From Silurus meridionalis (Eukaryota > Chordata > Actinopteri > Siluriformes > Siluridae): a stretch of 64,000 nucleotides of DNA. The notes under the pieces are model-generated. The model was given only the letters and a program-made list of their open reading frames with translations. It did not search any database and was not told the origin of the DNA. The first letter of the stretch is position 1, and every line of letters starts with the position of its first letter. Positions 19,335 through 33,560 of the stretch are shown here, in pieces. Location of the stretch: positions 24,126,126 to 24,190,125 of the forward strand of contig NC_060906.1 in the NCBI RefSeq assembly GCF_014805685.1, read 5' to 3'. Made by a program: the position numbers and the translations under genes.

Positions 19335-20310
19335 ACTCATTTACTTACTCACTCTCTCAATCACACACTCATTCATTCACTCACTGAGATACTCACTCAC
19401 TCAATCACACACTCATTCACTCGTTCATTCGGTCACTCACTCAGATACTCACTCTCTCAATCACACACTCATTCATTCACTCACTCACTCAATCACACAC
19501 TTATTCACTTAATCACACACTCATTCATTCACTCACTCAGATACTCACTCACTCAACCACACACATTCACTCGTTCATTCGGTCACTCACTCAGATACTC
19601 ACTCACTCAATCACACACTCATTCACTCATTCATTCACTCATTCATTCACTCACTCATTCAGATACTCACTCTCTCAATCACATTCACTCCTCAATCACT
19701 CACTCACTCAATCATACACTCATTCAGTCACTTACTGAGATACTCACTCACTCAATCACACTCATTCACTCGTTCATTCGGTCACTCATTTAGATACTCA
19801 CTCTCTCAATCACACACTCATTCATTCACTCACTGAGATACTCACTCACTCAATCACACACTCATTCACTCGTTTATTCGGTCACTCACTCAGATACTCA
19901 CTCTCTCAATCACACACTCATTCATTCACTCACTCACTCAATCACACACTTATTCACTTAATCACACACTCATTCATTCACTCACTCAGATACTCACTCA
20001 CTCAACCACACACATTCACTCGTTCATTCAGTCACTCACTCAGATACTCACTCACTCAATCATACACTCATTCAGTCACTCACTGAGATACTCATGCTCT
20101 TAATCATCCAATCACACACTCATTCACTCATTCAGTCACTTACTGAGATACTCACTCACTCAATCACACACTCATTCACTCATTCATTCACTCACTCATT
20201 CAGATACTCACTCTCTCAATCACATTCACTCCCTCAATCACTCACTCACTCATTTACTCACTTACTAATTCATCATTCATTCACTCATTCATTTACTCAC
20301 TTATTCACTC
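19335..20310. repeat. CACT/CATT-rich satellite with 449-bp higher-order unit
   Basis: Imperfect tetramers (CACT, CATT, CAAT) are organised into longer units with recurring landmarks AGATACTCACTCACTCAA and CGTTCATTCGGTCACTCA. The stretch starting at 19351 recurs almost unchanged from 19800, a period of 449 bp. Open frames through it (His/Ser/Thr/Leu-rich) are translation of the repeat. Confidence 0.9.
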
Positions 20311-20349
20311 CCATCTTTTCATTTATACATCATATTACATTTGACAGTA

Positions 20350-21250
20350 AATAAATCTAATCTATTTCTTATATATGTCCATATTTCCGATTCCAGATAA
20401 AAAAAAAATAAAATGCTCATTTTTATTTGTAAATTTAAACCCTGTTTTGGATTATTCTACTAATAAACCTTCGGCAGCCTCAGAGGGGTGAAGGACGTGA
20501 GGTGATGTTATTGATCAGAACATCGATGAGGTAAAGAGCATACCCTGATTCTAAATATGAGGAACTGTCTTCCAGGTAAACTATCCAAGTCTCTGACTCT
20601 GAAAAAAGTCTGATACCGAGACGTTCTACTTCTTTCCTCAAATCTTTACTATTCCATTTTCTTTACTCTGGAGTAAAGATCTAAAAACCACACCGTGCTG
20701 TTTGCTCTGTTCTCATACATTTTAAACACACTGCTGACGGCATCGCGGACACTCGAATCCTTCTTCTCTGGAACCCCCTCTGGTTTCTCAGTGAGCTCTG
20801 CCATGTCCCCGAGCAAGTTCCTCTGTCCCACTTACGTCAAGAGTCAGGATTCGATAAGAGGGTTCTAATAAAACACGGCTCGGATGCGGTTGAATAAATC
20901 ACTATCAGGAGATCAGAAGAAGAACAAAGTGAAGATGTTCCACTGTATGCGACCAGCACGAAGCCGTATGTAGGTCACTTGTTAGCGCTCCTCAGGAGAA
21001 ACGTGTTCGACTGATACGTGTTTGCAGATCAGAAAAGGTTTTTATTCACTCACTCGTCTATACTGGGAATAGAAGCAGGTGCAGACTGAGAACATGACCT
21101 TGACCTGTACACAGCTCAGTGCCAAGGAGAGAGATTTGCATTAAACAAGTCAGTAAGGTGAAAGCAGTAGGAGTTAAACACACACACACATATCTCTGCT
21201 GGTCTAAACACTATCAGAACCACTGACTTACCTTTTAATATATTTTTGTC
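20350..21250. other. noncoding stretch, nothing recognised
   Basis: Mixed-composition sequence without a convincing frame, RNA gene or match to the other repeats of this window. Confidence 0.3.
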
Positions 21251-21254
21251 TATA

Positions 21255-21690
21255 AATCTATATTAAATTATACGAGTGTAAGTTTATGTTGGAGTTTCTA
21301 TCCAATCAGGTTTCAGCCACCACATGACATGTTGATAAACTCCAATTGATTTAACCAATCAGATTGCAAGTTGCTGATTCTGGGCTCTCTAGCAGCCGTC
21401 CAATAACGTCTGCATTTTTCCCATCCTTTGATTGGATGGTTAGAGAGCGCCACTATTCAGAGCTCACAACCTGCATCTGTAGCAAACTGCACAATCTCAC
21501 ATATACTCGCGGATTCAATAGATGTTTTTTTTGCTTTTATTTCACAACGACTGACAGAGGAGAAGAAACCGAAACACTTACAAGGTCATTTACATGACAA
21601 GAAAAGCTGGACATTGGGAGAAAAATTCACCAAAACAGTTCAAACTAGCTATAAACCATTTATACTTCTGCATAAATCAAATTAGATAAT
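21255..21690 (-). repeat. dispersed repeat family C, copy 4 (inverted)
   Basis: Read on the minus strand it gives AAGTATAAATGGTTTATAGC, AACTGTTTTGGTGAA, GATTGTGCAGTTTGCTACAG, CCATCCAATC, AATGCAGACGTTATTGGACG, ATCTGATTGGTTAAA and GATTGGATAGAAACTCCAAC, the same order as the other copies. Confidence 0.7.
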
Positions 21691-21699
21691 AAGATGTTA

Positions 21700-22488
21700 C
21701 GCAAGTACTAATTACACTGAAATTCACACCTGCAGTAGCATTACTGTGACAGAATCGGCAGTGTAGAACAGCGCTCCTCTCTCAGACGTCTCCTGACATT
21801 TAAATCACTGTTTCACAGAAATCTGGTCTGAATGAAAAGTTTCATACAGACGACCCGATCAGACGTTCGCCTGCAACTCGAGCTCGTTAAGTAGAAGTGC
21901 AGCGGTGACTGACCTTTAGCGAGTCGCATTGCCTCGCTTCACACATCTTATTGAGACGATATGCTAATAAATTGAGTTTCAGTAAAACAAGACAACCTAG
22001 ATTAACCTCATATACAAAAATGTCACCTCCGTCTTCTGTCATTAACATTTATAAAGAGTACGAGAGGCTACAAGGATTTCTACAGCATAAATTAGCGATC
22101 GAGTGCGAACGTTGGTGCATTCATTATTATAATAAAAGGAATACAAATCAGCACACACTTTTCACAAGGCAACCACATTTCATTTATTGGACCAAAATCC
22201 CAAGTACTAAAATACGAAGTTGGTAAAAATGGTAAAATGGTAAAAATGTGATTTTTATTTTTATTTTTTAACAGTTATACCTTAAAAATATTACATTTTT
22301 AAAATGATTCAAATTATGTTTTTTCTTTTCTTTTTTAGACATTTTTATTTTTGAGTAAACAAATAATTTGATCATTTTATTTTCAATATGTTGTATTTGC
22401 ATTTCTACTGTCATGTAATGTACATTTAATTTTCTATGTAATTTAATGTTTATTTTTAATTATTTTTAATTTTCTAGTTGTGTTCAAT

Positions 22489-22490
<2 letters not shown>
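21700..22490. other. AT-rich noncoding stretch
   Basis: Between 22200 and 22490 it is almost wholly A/T. The 91-codon frame at 21951-22226 has no recognisable domain. Confidence 0.3.

Positions 22491-22491
<1 letters not shown>

Positions 22492-22541
<50 letters not shown>
22492..22541. repeat. (AAT)n microsatellite
   Basis: AAT trimer run of about 50 bp close to the 3' end of an antisense RTE element; such trimers are common at RTE 3' tails. Confidence 0.95.
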
Positions 22542-22542
<1 letters not shown>

Positions 22543-22618
22543 TTAAATCATAAATAAATAAACCAATAAATATATGTTGACATTTAAGTAAAAAAAATAC
22601 AAATTAAATCACCCAAAA

Positions 22619-23350
22619 TCAATATCTGTCAAAATCGATCATCTGTCTCCAGACCCCCCTGTCCTCTACATCTGCCTCTTTCACACCAACGACATGCATT
22701 TCTTCTCTCACCACATCCATAAACCTCCTCCTTGGTCTTCCTCTTTTCCTCCTTCCTGGTGTCTCCATCCTCAGCATTCTCCTACTGATATACCCCATGT
22801 CCCTCCTCTGCACATGTCCAAACCATCTCAAGCTCACCTCCCTCACCTTGTCTCCAAAACATTCTACATGCGCTGTCCCTCTAATAAACTCATTTCTAAT
22901 CCTGTCCATCGTCATCACTCCCAACGAACATCTCAACATCTTCAGCTCTGCTACCTCCAGCTCCACCTCCTGTCTTTTACTCAATGCCACTGTCTCTAAT
23001 CCATACAACATCTCAGGTCTCACCACAGACCTATAAACTTTCCCTTTCACTCTCACAGATACTCTTCTATCACAAATCACTCCTGCTATCACTCTTCTCC
23101 ACCCACTCCACCCTGCCTGCACTCTTTTCTTCACTTCTCTAACACACTCTCCATTACTTTACACTGTTGACCCCAGGTACCTGAACTCCTCCACCTTCTC
23201 CACCTCTTCTCCCTGTAACCGCATCACTCCACTGCCCTCCCTCTCATTCACACACATGTACTCTGTCTTACTCCTACTGACTTTCATTCCCCTCCTCTCC
23301 AGCATGTACCTCCACCTCTCCAGGATCTTCTCAACCTGCTCTCTACTCTC
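22619..23350 (-). pseudogene. RTE-type LINE ORF2, 3' third
   Basis: The minus frame encodes WRRVIAGVICDRRVSVRVKG, EMLYGLETVALSKRQ, RWFGHVQRRDMGYISRRMLR and RKRGRPRRRFMDVVREEM. The upstream part (23135-23350) continues with the YLGS/MKVSRSKTEYMCVN-like segment in broken frames. It is truncated at 23350 inside the RT domain. Confidence 0.88.
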
Positions 23351-23618
23351 ACCAATAGTAATTGTAAATAAATATAAAATAAATATAAAAAGAAAGAATT
23401 CCTTAAAATAAAAAATAAATACTTCTTCAGTATTTCTTCTTCACATTCACACTTAAATAAACAATAAATATTACATGTGCATTATATGCATACTATGATG
23501 TTTATTAATATAACATAATATATCATTTATTATATGTCCACTGTATACATATTTTCACCCTAAATGCACTTGGAATGCATTTTCTTTACTTTGATTACCT
23601 TTGCATATTTTGCACACT

Positions 23619-23632
23619 CACACACACACTCA

Positions 23633-23686
<54 letters not shown>
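23619..23686. repeat. (CA)n microsatellite
   Basis: CA run preceded by CACACTCACACACACACTCA. Confidence 0.95.
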
Positions 23687-23687
<1 letters not shown>

Positions 23688-23949
23688 GCCTTTCTACACT
23701 GTTATGTTGCAAACTGCACAAATGCACACTACTGTTTCTTGTACATTTATGCGATTGATGTCTATTTTTTTTACCTTATGTCCTTTATTTACCACAGGCT
23801 GTTTGGTGGACTATTTCATATGACAGAAAACTCTTAAATCTTGAATTTGTGAACACATACAGTGTTGCAGGAATGATGCTGGGGCCCAAGATTGAACATA
23901 AATCTTTTTTTGAATTTGTATTTTTCTCACCCTGTAACTAACTAGTGTT

Positions 23950-24610
23950 TACACCAGCATTTTAATTCACAGATTGCATAAAAAAAATAAAAAAAAATCC
24001 TCAGAAAGCCCTCGAGCCGAACATTACTTTATAGCAAGCAATCAGCAGCTTCTGGCTCCAATTTCCATTGAACGCTGTTATTTTTCAGCCCCTGGTTTAA
24101 AAGCTCAGCTGGAGCGCTAATGCCAATGAAGTGCGTCTCTGAAGTGCCGGCCGGGGCCCGAGTGAATCAGTGGCGCTTTTAAGGCCAGTCCAGTCTCCCC
24201 GGCTGTTTTTTAATGAGGGTCTCGACTTGTGTGAGGGAGCTGAAGGAAAAAAAGACGCCGAGAAAATGTTCATTCTTCTTCCAGCGTAATGGAAGTCTTT
24301 CCTTTCTTCTTCCTTAATGGCAGCGTCCACTCGATAATCCCTTGATGCAGCGGTGCGTTTGAAACGCGTGATGTGCGGCTTGGGGCCGATCGGACGCCAT
24401 TAGCAGAATGAATTGCTCAAACGGCAGGATGAAGAGAAAAGAGGTCTCTCGGATCGTATCGAACCGGGATGGTGATTATCAGATCGCGTTGCCGTAATGA
24501 AGCGAGGTCTACAGAGAGGTCAGGCGCAAATACCTGCTAATCGCTAATTCAGATCCTGTTACCTCTTTGTCAGATTTCCATTAATGAAAGTAAAATCATG
24601 CATTACGTGA
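23950..24610. other. candidate conserved noncoding element
   Basis: High-complexity, non-repetitive, relatively GC-rich sequence with many TAAT/ATTA cores (GCGCTAATGCCAATGAAG, GCTAATCGCTAATTCAGATC, TTCCATTAATGAAAG) and no credible frame. It stands out sharply from the AT-rich repeat-laden flanks, as deeply conserved developmental enhancers do. Conservation itself cannot be tested here. Confidence 0.35.
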
Positions 24611-24700
24611 GCAAAAGTATTGGAAAACCTGATTTCTCCAGCCATATGTGGTTCTTCTACAAACTCTTGAAACTCTCTTATCTAATAATTTGTAAATGAT
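24610..24700. repeat. family A fragment
   Basis: GCAAAAGTATTGGAAAACCTG and CCAGCCATATGTGGTTCTTC match the end of family A at 35545-35600. Confidence 0.5.
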
Positions 24701-25500
24701 CACATAAAAAATAATGCTAATGCTAATAATGTGGATAAAACAAAAAGCTTAAGCATTTTTGCTTAAAAAATTTATCCATTCTATGCTAGCATGCCAGCAT
24801 CACCTAGCTTTGGTACACTTTACTAGAACCGTGCCTACCATAGTATTTTTACCCACATTTTCCACACAATACTTTACACTAAACATCGATGGAATCTTCT
24901 GGAAAGCCCACAAGCTGTTTATCTACCAGACGTTTCTCCAATAGAAGAGAAGTTTCATAGTCTTGTTGGCTCTTTCTGCTTGGTCGGAGTGAAAAGCCCA
25001 GAGTAGTGTTTTAGACAACTGTATTGAATAAATGATACATTTACTCCTCTCACAATGATCTACCCAACAAACACCCCCACACCCCCCCGAGCCCACCCCT
25101 CTATATTACACACAGCATCCAATTTGCCTTTTGTGTTGTTGTCTATAATGTAATTCCAATTTCAAACACAGTGCTGTCAGCAAAATGAAAAAATATATAC
25201 ATACAGGTTTATTTGCTGACCCCTGAGTTCTGTACATCAGTGTGTACACAAGCAATCCAATTACATTTACATTTATGGAATTTGGGATGTACAAAAGTGC
25301 TCTGAAGTCACAATCAATAAATATAAATCTGATCTTGGCCAAGACCAAGAATGCAGTCATTCTAAAACCCTATTAAAATAGTAAGAAAGTGAGCTAATTT
25401 AAGAACTGATAGAAAAGGTTGGTCTTTAGATGGGTTTTCAAAGACTGATAGACTTTCAGGTGTTTGGATGCCAAGTGGAATTTTGGACCATTGGTGGAGG
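24700..25500. other. noncoding stretch
   Basis: No coding signal is seen. A short retroposon-like piece (ACATTTACATTTATGGAATTTGGG) occurs near 25261. Confidence 0.3.
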
Positions 25501-26625
25501 ATGGCCCTCAACACTTCTTTTGCTGCTGCAACATTTTTCTATGTGGGGAAGAAGTGTGGTGGTGCACTAAAGGAATGGAGGCATTGGCTGGAAGAAGCTC
25601 AGCAACCGTTTCAGGTCATTACTGACCATAACCTGGAATACATCAAAACCCCCAAATGGTTGACCCATCATTAGGGCCCTGTTTTTCACCTGCTTCAACT
25701 TTACTGCAACCCATAACTCTGGCACCAAGAACAGCAAAGCACCATGTCATTATAACCCGGTAAACAAACCACCTACACTGGAATCCATTCTAGTGCCAAC
25801 TGTAATCATCGCCCCAATCTTTTGGGAAATAATAAACGAAATACAGCAAACCCAGACCAATGAACTGACTCCCTGGCTGTCCTTACACCAAGCAGTGTTT
25901 CCCCACCAATCTGCAATCTAAATTCATGGAGTGGGTGTACACCACCCTCAGCTCAGGCCACCCAGGTATCCAACACACCACCAAACTGATCCAGAATGCA
26001 TTCTGGTGGCCCTCAATGTTACCAGACATCAATGGTTATGCCCAGAGTTGCACAACCTGTGAACAAATCAGGACTTTAGCTCCCCTACTCACTGTTAAAG
26101 CCACTCATCATACCACAACAACCATGGTTCCACACTGCTGTAGACTTTGTCACCGACCTCCATAACTCTCAGGGACACACGCCATATTGTTAATGGTGGA
26201 TACATTTTTTTAAGGCTTGTAAGTTCATGCCCATGAAAGGCCTCCCCACCTCTATGGACACTGCTAAACTTTTAATCAATAATGTTTTCAAAAACTATGG
26301 CCTAACAGATTGGGGGGCACTCAGTTCACCTCTTGTGTGTGGTATTCTTTCTGCAGTCTGCTCAGAATCAACATCAGACTCACATCAGGATATTATGCTC
26401 AGGCAAACGTTCAAGCTGAAAGGGTGAACCAAGAATTGGGATGGACCTTACAGACCTACTGTGATAAGGAATAGAGGTGGAGTGAGTTCCTCATGTGGGC
26501 CGAATATGCCCAAAAGTCACTGATTCACTCTTCCACCTATCTCAGTCCGTTCCAATGCATTCTGGGTTATCAACATCAATTATTTCCATTGTTAGAAAAA
26601 AATTCTGATGTCCCTGCCACCATTA
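25500..26625 (+). pseudogene. Ty3/gypsy-type pol remnant (RNase H and integrase)
   Basis: RNase H remnant: [20 protein letters not shown] at about 25570. Integrase zinc-binding and core pieces: GHPGIQHTTKLIQNAFWWPS, the Cys pair of CTTCEQ, and the core stretch [20 protein letters not shown]. Many stops and frameshifts occur, and no LTR was seen. It is a dead fragment, internally degraded. Confidence 0.8.
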
Positions 26626-26686
26626 CATTTTACATTCATTTCAAGTTTCCCTGCTGAAACCCATAGATAACTCTCCTTTTTTGTGA

Positions 26687-26691
26687 GATAA

Positions 26692-26783
<92 letters not shown>
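26687..26783. repeat. (GATA)n microsatellite
   Basis: GATA tetramers over about 97 bp. Confidence 0.97.
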
Positions 26784-26784
<1 letters not shown>

Positions 26785-26931
26785 ATTTTAGTCCCTGGGC
26801 TTTTTCGGTTGTCGTCATGTGACCTATAAATGTAGGTATAAATATAGTGGACGTGGGAAGCAGCCATTCCTGGAGAGCACACACTCAGCTCACGAGGTGT
26901 GATTATCATGGCTTACAGCAGCACAACCAGG

Positions 26932-26936
<5 letters not shown>

Positions 26937-26980
<44 letters not shown>
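26937..26980. repeat. (TG)n microsatellite
   Basis: TG run of about 43 bp. Confidence 0.95.
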
Positions 26981-27439
26981 CATGTGTGTGGATCTATGTG
27001 TGTGTGTGTCAGGCAATGCTCTGATTTTACCCTATAGTTATGAACATCTCACTAAATCTGAGTCCTTATTTTTCTCTACATGGCTGTAAAATGAAACAAA
27101 TGAACCCTTGTGCACATTTGCTCCTGTTTGTGTTTACTGGTAATAAAGGGTTCAGTTGAGTTTCATGTAAGAGCCTGTAGGTGTAGATTTTCTATAGCAG
27201 TGACTCTGCAGAAGCGCAGGTCCAAATTCCAGGTTTTTATAGTAATATAATGGATCGTTTCTATAGCAACAGATCAGTCACAGGGTGAACACTCCCTGAA
27301 AATAGATTCAAATCCAGTGTTTAACTGTAGATGTGTTCAGGAATGAGAAGATTCTGTTCAAATAAAAGAAGGATAAACAAAGAGATAAACAGACAGACAG
27401 ATAGACAGACAGACAGATTGTAGAAAATATACTGTACAT

Positions 27440-27810
27440 GTATACAAACTGATCAGGTATAACATAATGACCATGTGCCTATAATTGTGTTGGCCCCCTT
27501 TTGCTGCTAAAACAGTTCTGACCTCTCGAGCATCAACAGCATGAACTTTTTCAGCAGTTTGATCTACAGGAGATCGTCTGTTGGATCGGACCACACGGAC
27601 CAGCCTTCACTCCTCACATGCATCAATGATCCTTGGCCACCTATGACCCTGTCTCCAGTTCACCACTGTTCCTTCCTTGGAGCACTTTTGATAGATTCTG
27701 ACCACTGCAGACCAGGAACATCCCACAAGAGCTGCAGTGTTGGAGACGCTCTGACCCAGACGTCTAGACGTCACAATTTGTCAAACTCGCTCAAATCCTT
27801 ACGTTCACTT
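27440..27810 (-). repeat. dispersed repeat family E, antisense copy
   Basis: CTGATCAGGTATAACATAAT, TTTGCTGCTAAAACAG and ATCGTCTGTTGGATCGGACC are the reverse complement of the piece at 52315-52485. On the minus strand it reads VRSNRRSPVDQTAE, a peptide I associate with a common fish repeat; its class is uncertain. Confidence 0.6.
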
Positions 27811-28019
27811 GCTGCCTAAAAAAATTCCACCCACTAACAGATGCCATAATGAAGAGATCATCAGTGTTCTTCACTTCACCATTTATAATGTTTTCATCAG
27901 TACTGGACAAAGTACAGTTAAGTTAAAGTTTTCCTTTAAGCCTTCACTTGAGTTAAAGTACAAAAGTATTTGGCTTCAAATGCACTTAAATATCCAAAGT
28001 ACTAGGATTTATTATGGCT

Positions 28020-28085
28020 ATAACTCAACTCAACTCAGCTCAACTCAACTCAACTCAACTGAAGCTTTATTGTGCTTTATTTAGT
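28020..28085 (-). repeat. retroposon tail with (AACTC)n repeats
   Basis: Pentamers AACTC precede TGAAGCTTTATTGTGC, resembling the pentameric tails of family B read on the minus strand. Confidence 0.35.
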
Positions 28086-28089
28086 GACG

Positions 28090-29050
28090 TTTAAGATTCA
28101 TCTGCACAAATTATTAATTCAACACAATTACAAATAAAAAGTTTAATTGAAATTTTAGATGACAGACGATTACGAATGGTTTAAATGTTTTGCATTCACT
28201 GAGTTATACAATAAACTGATGCTGCGATGTTTTGGGGTTAAAACTATTCAGGTGAAAGCAGTATAATATATTTTGATTTGAAAGTGATTAGACAGGAAGT
28301 TGTAGCCCCAAGACATTGCAGCAAATTTATATTAAAGAGCTCTTGAGTGTAACCATCTACTGTAACCTCATAGATCCTGCAGTTCATGTGGAGCCATTCT
28401 GAGCATGAGCAGTGACAAATGCAACAAATTGTGTAAATTATAACAGTGTTTCTCATTGTTGCTTGATCCAGACCTCTGTATTGTATCTCTGAGTGTTCTT
28501 CTGCTCAATCAGCCCACTGTGTGTATTATGTGTGCTGAATGTACAGGTCGTGGGATGGGTGTTGAGGAGACTCCAGGGGACTGCATACAAAGATGTGGAG
28601 ATAAAATTATCCACTGATACATGGACCTTCTATCAATATCATAATGATTAATTGTGCCATTTCTTTACTCTCTTTGTATGACTTCTGCTCTATTACCTTC
28701 TCTATCTGTAATTACATTTGAATAGATTAGCACACTAGCCATTAGCCATGTGACCTGCTCATGTCAGACTGAAGGTCAGATGAGGGTCAGTGTGAACATA
28801 ATCATTACATTATTAAATGTACATTATAAACTGTATAATTAACTACTTATTACCAACATTAGAGTCAGACTGTGCACAATGGGTAAGTTTTAAATTGACA
28901 TGAGTCAGTTTTGAATTCATAAAAGTCTGTTCTAAATCGATGTAAGTCAATTCAAAATTAGAATGAGAACATAAGTCACTTATGAATTGCTATGAGTCAG
29001 AACCCAGAAGACATAATTCAGTTTTAAAATTATATGAGAGACATATCATA
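28090..29050. other. noncoding stretch
   Basis: AT-rich. Toward 28880-29050 it shows degenerate TGAGTCAGTTTTGAATT-type units that may be decayed relatives of the following minisatellite. Confidence 0.35.
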
Positions 29051-29059
29051 TATACCAGA

Positions 29060-29895
29060 TTAATATGTTAGTACCAAACTGATTGGAGTCAGTACCAGAC
29101 TGATAGGAGTCAGTACCAGACTGATTGGAGTTAGTACCAGACTGATAGGAGTCAGTACCAGACTGATTGGAGTTAGTACCAGACTGATAGGAGTCAGTAC
29201 CAGACTGATTGGAGTTAGTACCAGACTGATAGGAGTCAGTACCAGACTGATAGGAGTCAGTACCAGACTAATATATCAGTACCAAACTAATAGGAGTCAG
29301 TACCAAACTGATATTCAGTACCAGACTGATAGGAGTCCGTACCAGATTGATAGGAGTCAGTACCAAACTGATAGAAGTCAGTACCAAACTAATATATCAG
29401 TAACAGACTGATAGGAGTCAGTACCAAACTAATATATCAGTACCAAACTGATAGGAGTCAGTACCAAACTGATAGAATTCAGTACCAGACTGATAGGAGT
29501 CCGTACCAGATTGATAGGAGTCAGTACCAGACTGATAGGAGTCAGTTCCAAACTGATAGGAGTCAGTACCAGACTGATAGGAGTCAGTTCCAAACTGATA
29601 GGAGTCAGTACCAGACTGATAGGAGTCAGTATCAGACTGATAGGAGTCAGTACCAGACTGATATATCAGTACCAAACTGATAGGAGTCAGTACCAAACTG
29701 ATAGAATTCAGTACCAGATTGATAGGAGTCAGTTCCAAACTGATAGGAGTCAGTACCAGACTGATAGGAGTCAGTACCAGACTGATAGGAGTCAGTATCA
29801 GACTGATAGGAGTCAGTGCCAGACTGATATATCAGTACCAAACTGATAGGAGTCAGTACCAGACTGCTAGTTGTCAGTACCAGACTAGGAGATAG
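29060..29895. repeat. 21-bp minisatellite
   Basis: Tandem units GATAGGAGTCAGTACCAGAC plus T (21 bp), with variants ATATATCAGTACCAAACT and ATTGGAGTTAGTACC. Because 21 is divisible by three, both strands stay open for about 100 codons as heptad repeats (minus strand DSYQSGT, plus strand TRLIGVS). Confidence 0.95.
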
Positions 29896-29929
29896 TTCTG
29901 CACTGAGATGAGGACATGACTGCTTTGTG

Positions 29930-30900
29930 AAGTATTCATAAATGTAAAAGAATAAGCCCCCCCCCCTTTAAAAAGCCGAAGCTCTACAGACAGGAGTTAT
30001 TAGAGAAAGAGCGCGAGAGTGCGGGATGCGGAAGTGCAGGTTTGTTTTGCTGACTGTAAAGAGGTTTGAAATAAAATGAACCATATACCTTCATTTCAAC
30101 CCCAAAAAAGAAAATCTGCCCCAGAGTTTAGTCTCCACACTTTTCCTCACTTCAGATCAAAGCTGTTGAATCATTCACATTTCCAATTATTTTATTCTCC
30201 ATTCCATTATTTCTGTAGCATCTATTGCAGCAGGTTGACTTCCACAGCAGTGACACACTCTGCAGGTGTGTGTGTGTGTGTGTGGAGGTTCCTCAGCTTC
30301 ATACACAGATCCGGTTCTAGTGTTGAGACGTTGTACAGGTGGCAGGTCTGGAATGGAAACGCAGCGGGATCAGCTGCCTGGATTTGCACTGGCAGAGGAG
30401 GAAATGGCCTGTTTGGGGAACAAATTCATAAAGCTTTTATGTATGTATATATTCATGGGAAACGGAGAAGTAAAACGGCTCCCTTTGTCCGCCTTCATGT
30501 TGATTCTGCATAATGCAGGAGGTTTTATCGCTGCCTCATTACTGAACGCATCCTCCGTGTCCATGGTTTTTGATATGTAGACTGTAGGACGAGGCGACCG
30601 GACCGGACCGGACCTGCGGAGATCTGATTGCCTCGGTTTCACTGTTCATTAGAGAGAGAATCATCAAAAGTGGCACTTGCACAAACAAGGCTTATTTTTT
30701 TCTATTTTGTTTAATGCATAAATAGCTGCAAATATTTCCCTCCTGCTGGAATGGAGGCGTGTTCATCATTATGGGATACGTTTTGCATTCCAGTTTTGTA
30801 AATATTTTCTCTATGCATGCAAAAATGGAAGTGTATTTATGGACTAATTTGCACTGATGCTAGAAGAACTAACAATTCCGCAAGTTCGTTACTTTGGGAA
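29930..30900. other. noncoding stretch, part possibly conserved
   Basis: High-complexity sequence from 30290 to 30880, with a GGACCGGACCGGACC microrepeat at 30595. AT-rich homeodomain/POU-like motifs (AATGCATAAATAGC, TATGCATGCAAAAATGG) lie at 30710-30830. The frames at 30076-30642 have no recognisable domain. Confidence 0.28.
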
Positions 30901-30904
30901 TAGA

Positions 30905-31378
30905 GAAGGATTTGCATGGTGAGATTTGCATGGTGAGATTAGCATTGTGAGATTTGCATGGTGGGATTAGCATTGTGAGATTAGCATGGTGAGATTTGCG
31001 GTGAGATTAGCATGGTGAGATTTGCAGTGAGATTAGCATGGTGAGATTAGCATGGTGAAATTAGCATGGTGAGATTTGCATGGTAAAATTAGCATGGTGA
31101 GATTTGCATGGTAAAATTAGCATGGTGAGATTAGCATGGTAAATTTTGCATGGTGAGATTAGCATGGTGAGATTAGCATGGTGAGATTTGCATGGTAAAA
31201 TTAGCATGGTGAGATTTGCATGGTGAGATTTGCATGGTGAGATTAGCATGGTGAGATTAGCTTGGTGAGATTAGAATGGTGAGATTAGCATGGTGAGATT
31301 AGCATGGTGAGATTTGCATGGTGAGATTAGCATGGTAAGATTAGCATGGTGAGATTTGCATGGTGAGATTAGCATGGT
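30905..31378. repeat. 14-bp minisatellite
   Basis: Tandem GCATGGTGAGATTA units with T/A and GTAAAA variants, about 34 copies. Confidence 0.95.
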
Positions 31379-31499
31379 GTATAAGGTTCCCGTTGGGAAC
31401 TTTATTCTAGTCCTCGTCTTTTTTATTTAAAATGGAAAGACTTGTTCATGCAGTACACTGGCATTTACTATATAAATATAATATATATATTTACATCTA

Positions 31500-33060
<1,561 letters not shown>

Positions 33061-33069
33061 TATGAATTC

Positions 33070-33560
33070 TGCATTCAAGACCAAAAAAATATTAATCACT
33101 TTGGTCATAAAGTAAAAAATATTTGGTCATAAAGACCATCAATATGTTTTATAGAAAAATGGCACTAGATACAAGAATAAATATTGATGATGAATATTAT
33201 AAACAAAATACCTCTGGCAGGAGGTTAAAACATCTATAGATAATAATGACCCCAAATAATAAAAAAAATGACAGATTAAAAATGTTCTAAGAAGCATGAA
33301 GATAAAAGATATGATATTTACTGTATACTGTATAAAGCTTCATTCTTCTCAAATGTTTGTACTTGTAAATAAATAAAACACCATCAATTCCATATCATAA
33401 TTGTTGCCTCTGCCAGGAGGTTATGACCTTATATAGATGTCAAAACATGATAATGACCACAATAGAAATCCATATAAGTACCTGACACTTGCATCAAAAA
33501 TTCATCAAATTCTTTAAGTTTCAGATCATTTTCTTGCAAAAACATGGTTCCAGAAGGTTA
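33070..33560. other. AT-rich noncoding stretch
   Basis: A short local repeat occurs: CTGGCAGGAGGTTAAAACAT (33215) and CTGCCAGGAGGTTATGACC (33411). No genes are seen. Confidence 0.35.

Noticed and set aside
19080..19793. A 237-codon plus-strand frame starting MSEKMVFKRVQ.
   Set aside because: About 155 codons are translated satellite repeat; the first 80 codons show no known domain, splice context or homologue I recognise.
19335..20310. CRISPR-like array because of regularly spaced repeats.
   Set aside because: The units are contiguous and degenerate without unique spacers, and the DNA is vertebrate.
21951..22226. A 91-codon plus-strand frame in AT-rich DNA.
   Set aside because: No recognisable domain, low-complexity surroundings, nothing supports splicing or expression.
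29418..29846. Heptad-repeat protein on either strand.
   Set aside because: A 21-bp minisatellite is open in both strands by arithmetic; there is no start context or non-repeat domain.
30076..30642. Three overlapping frames of 90-145 codons on both strands.
   Set aside because: They overlap in conflicting frames and none has a recognisable motif; at most part of the interval is noncoding regulatory DNA.
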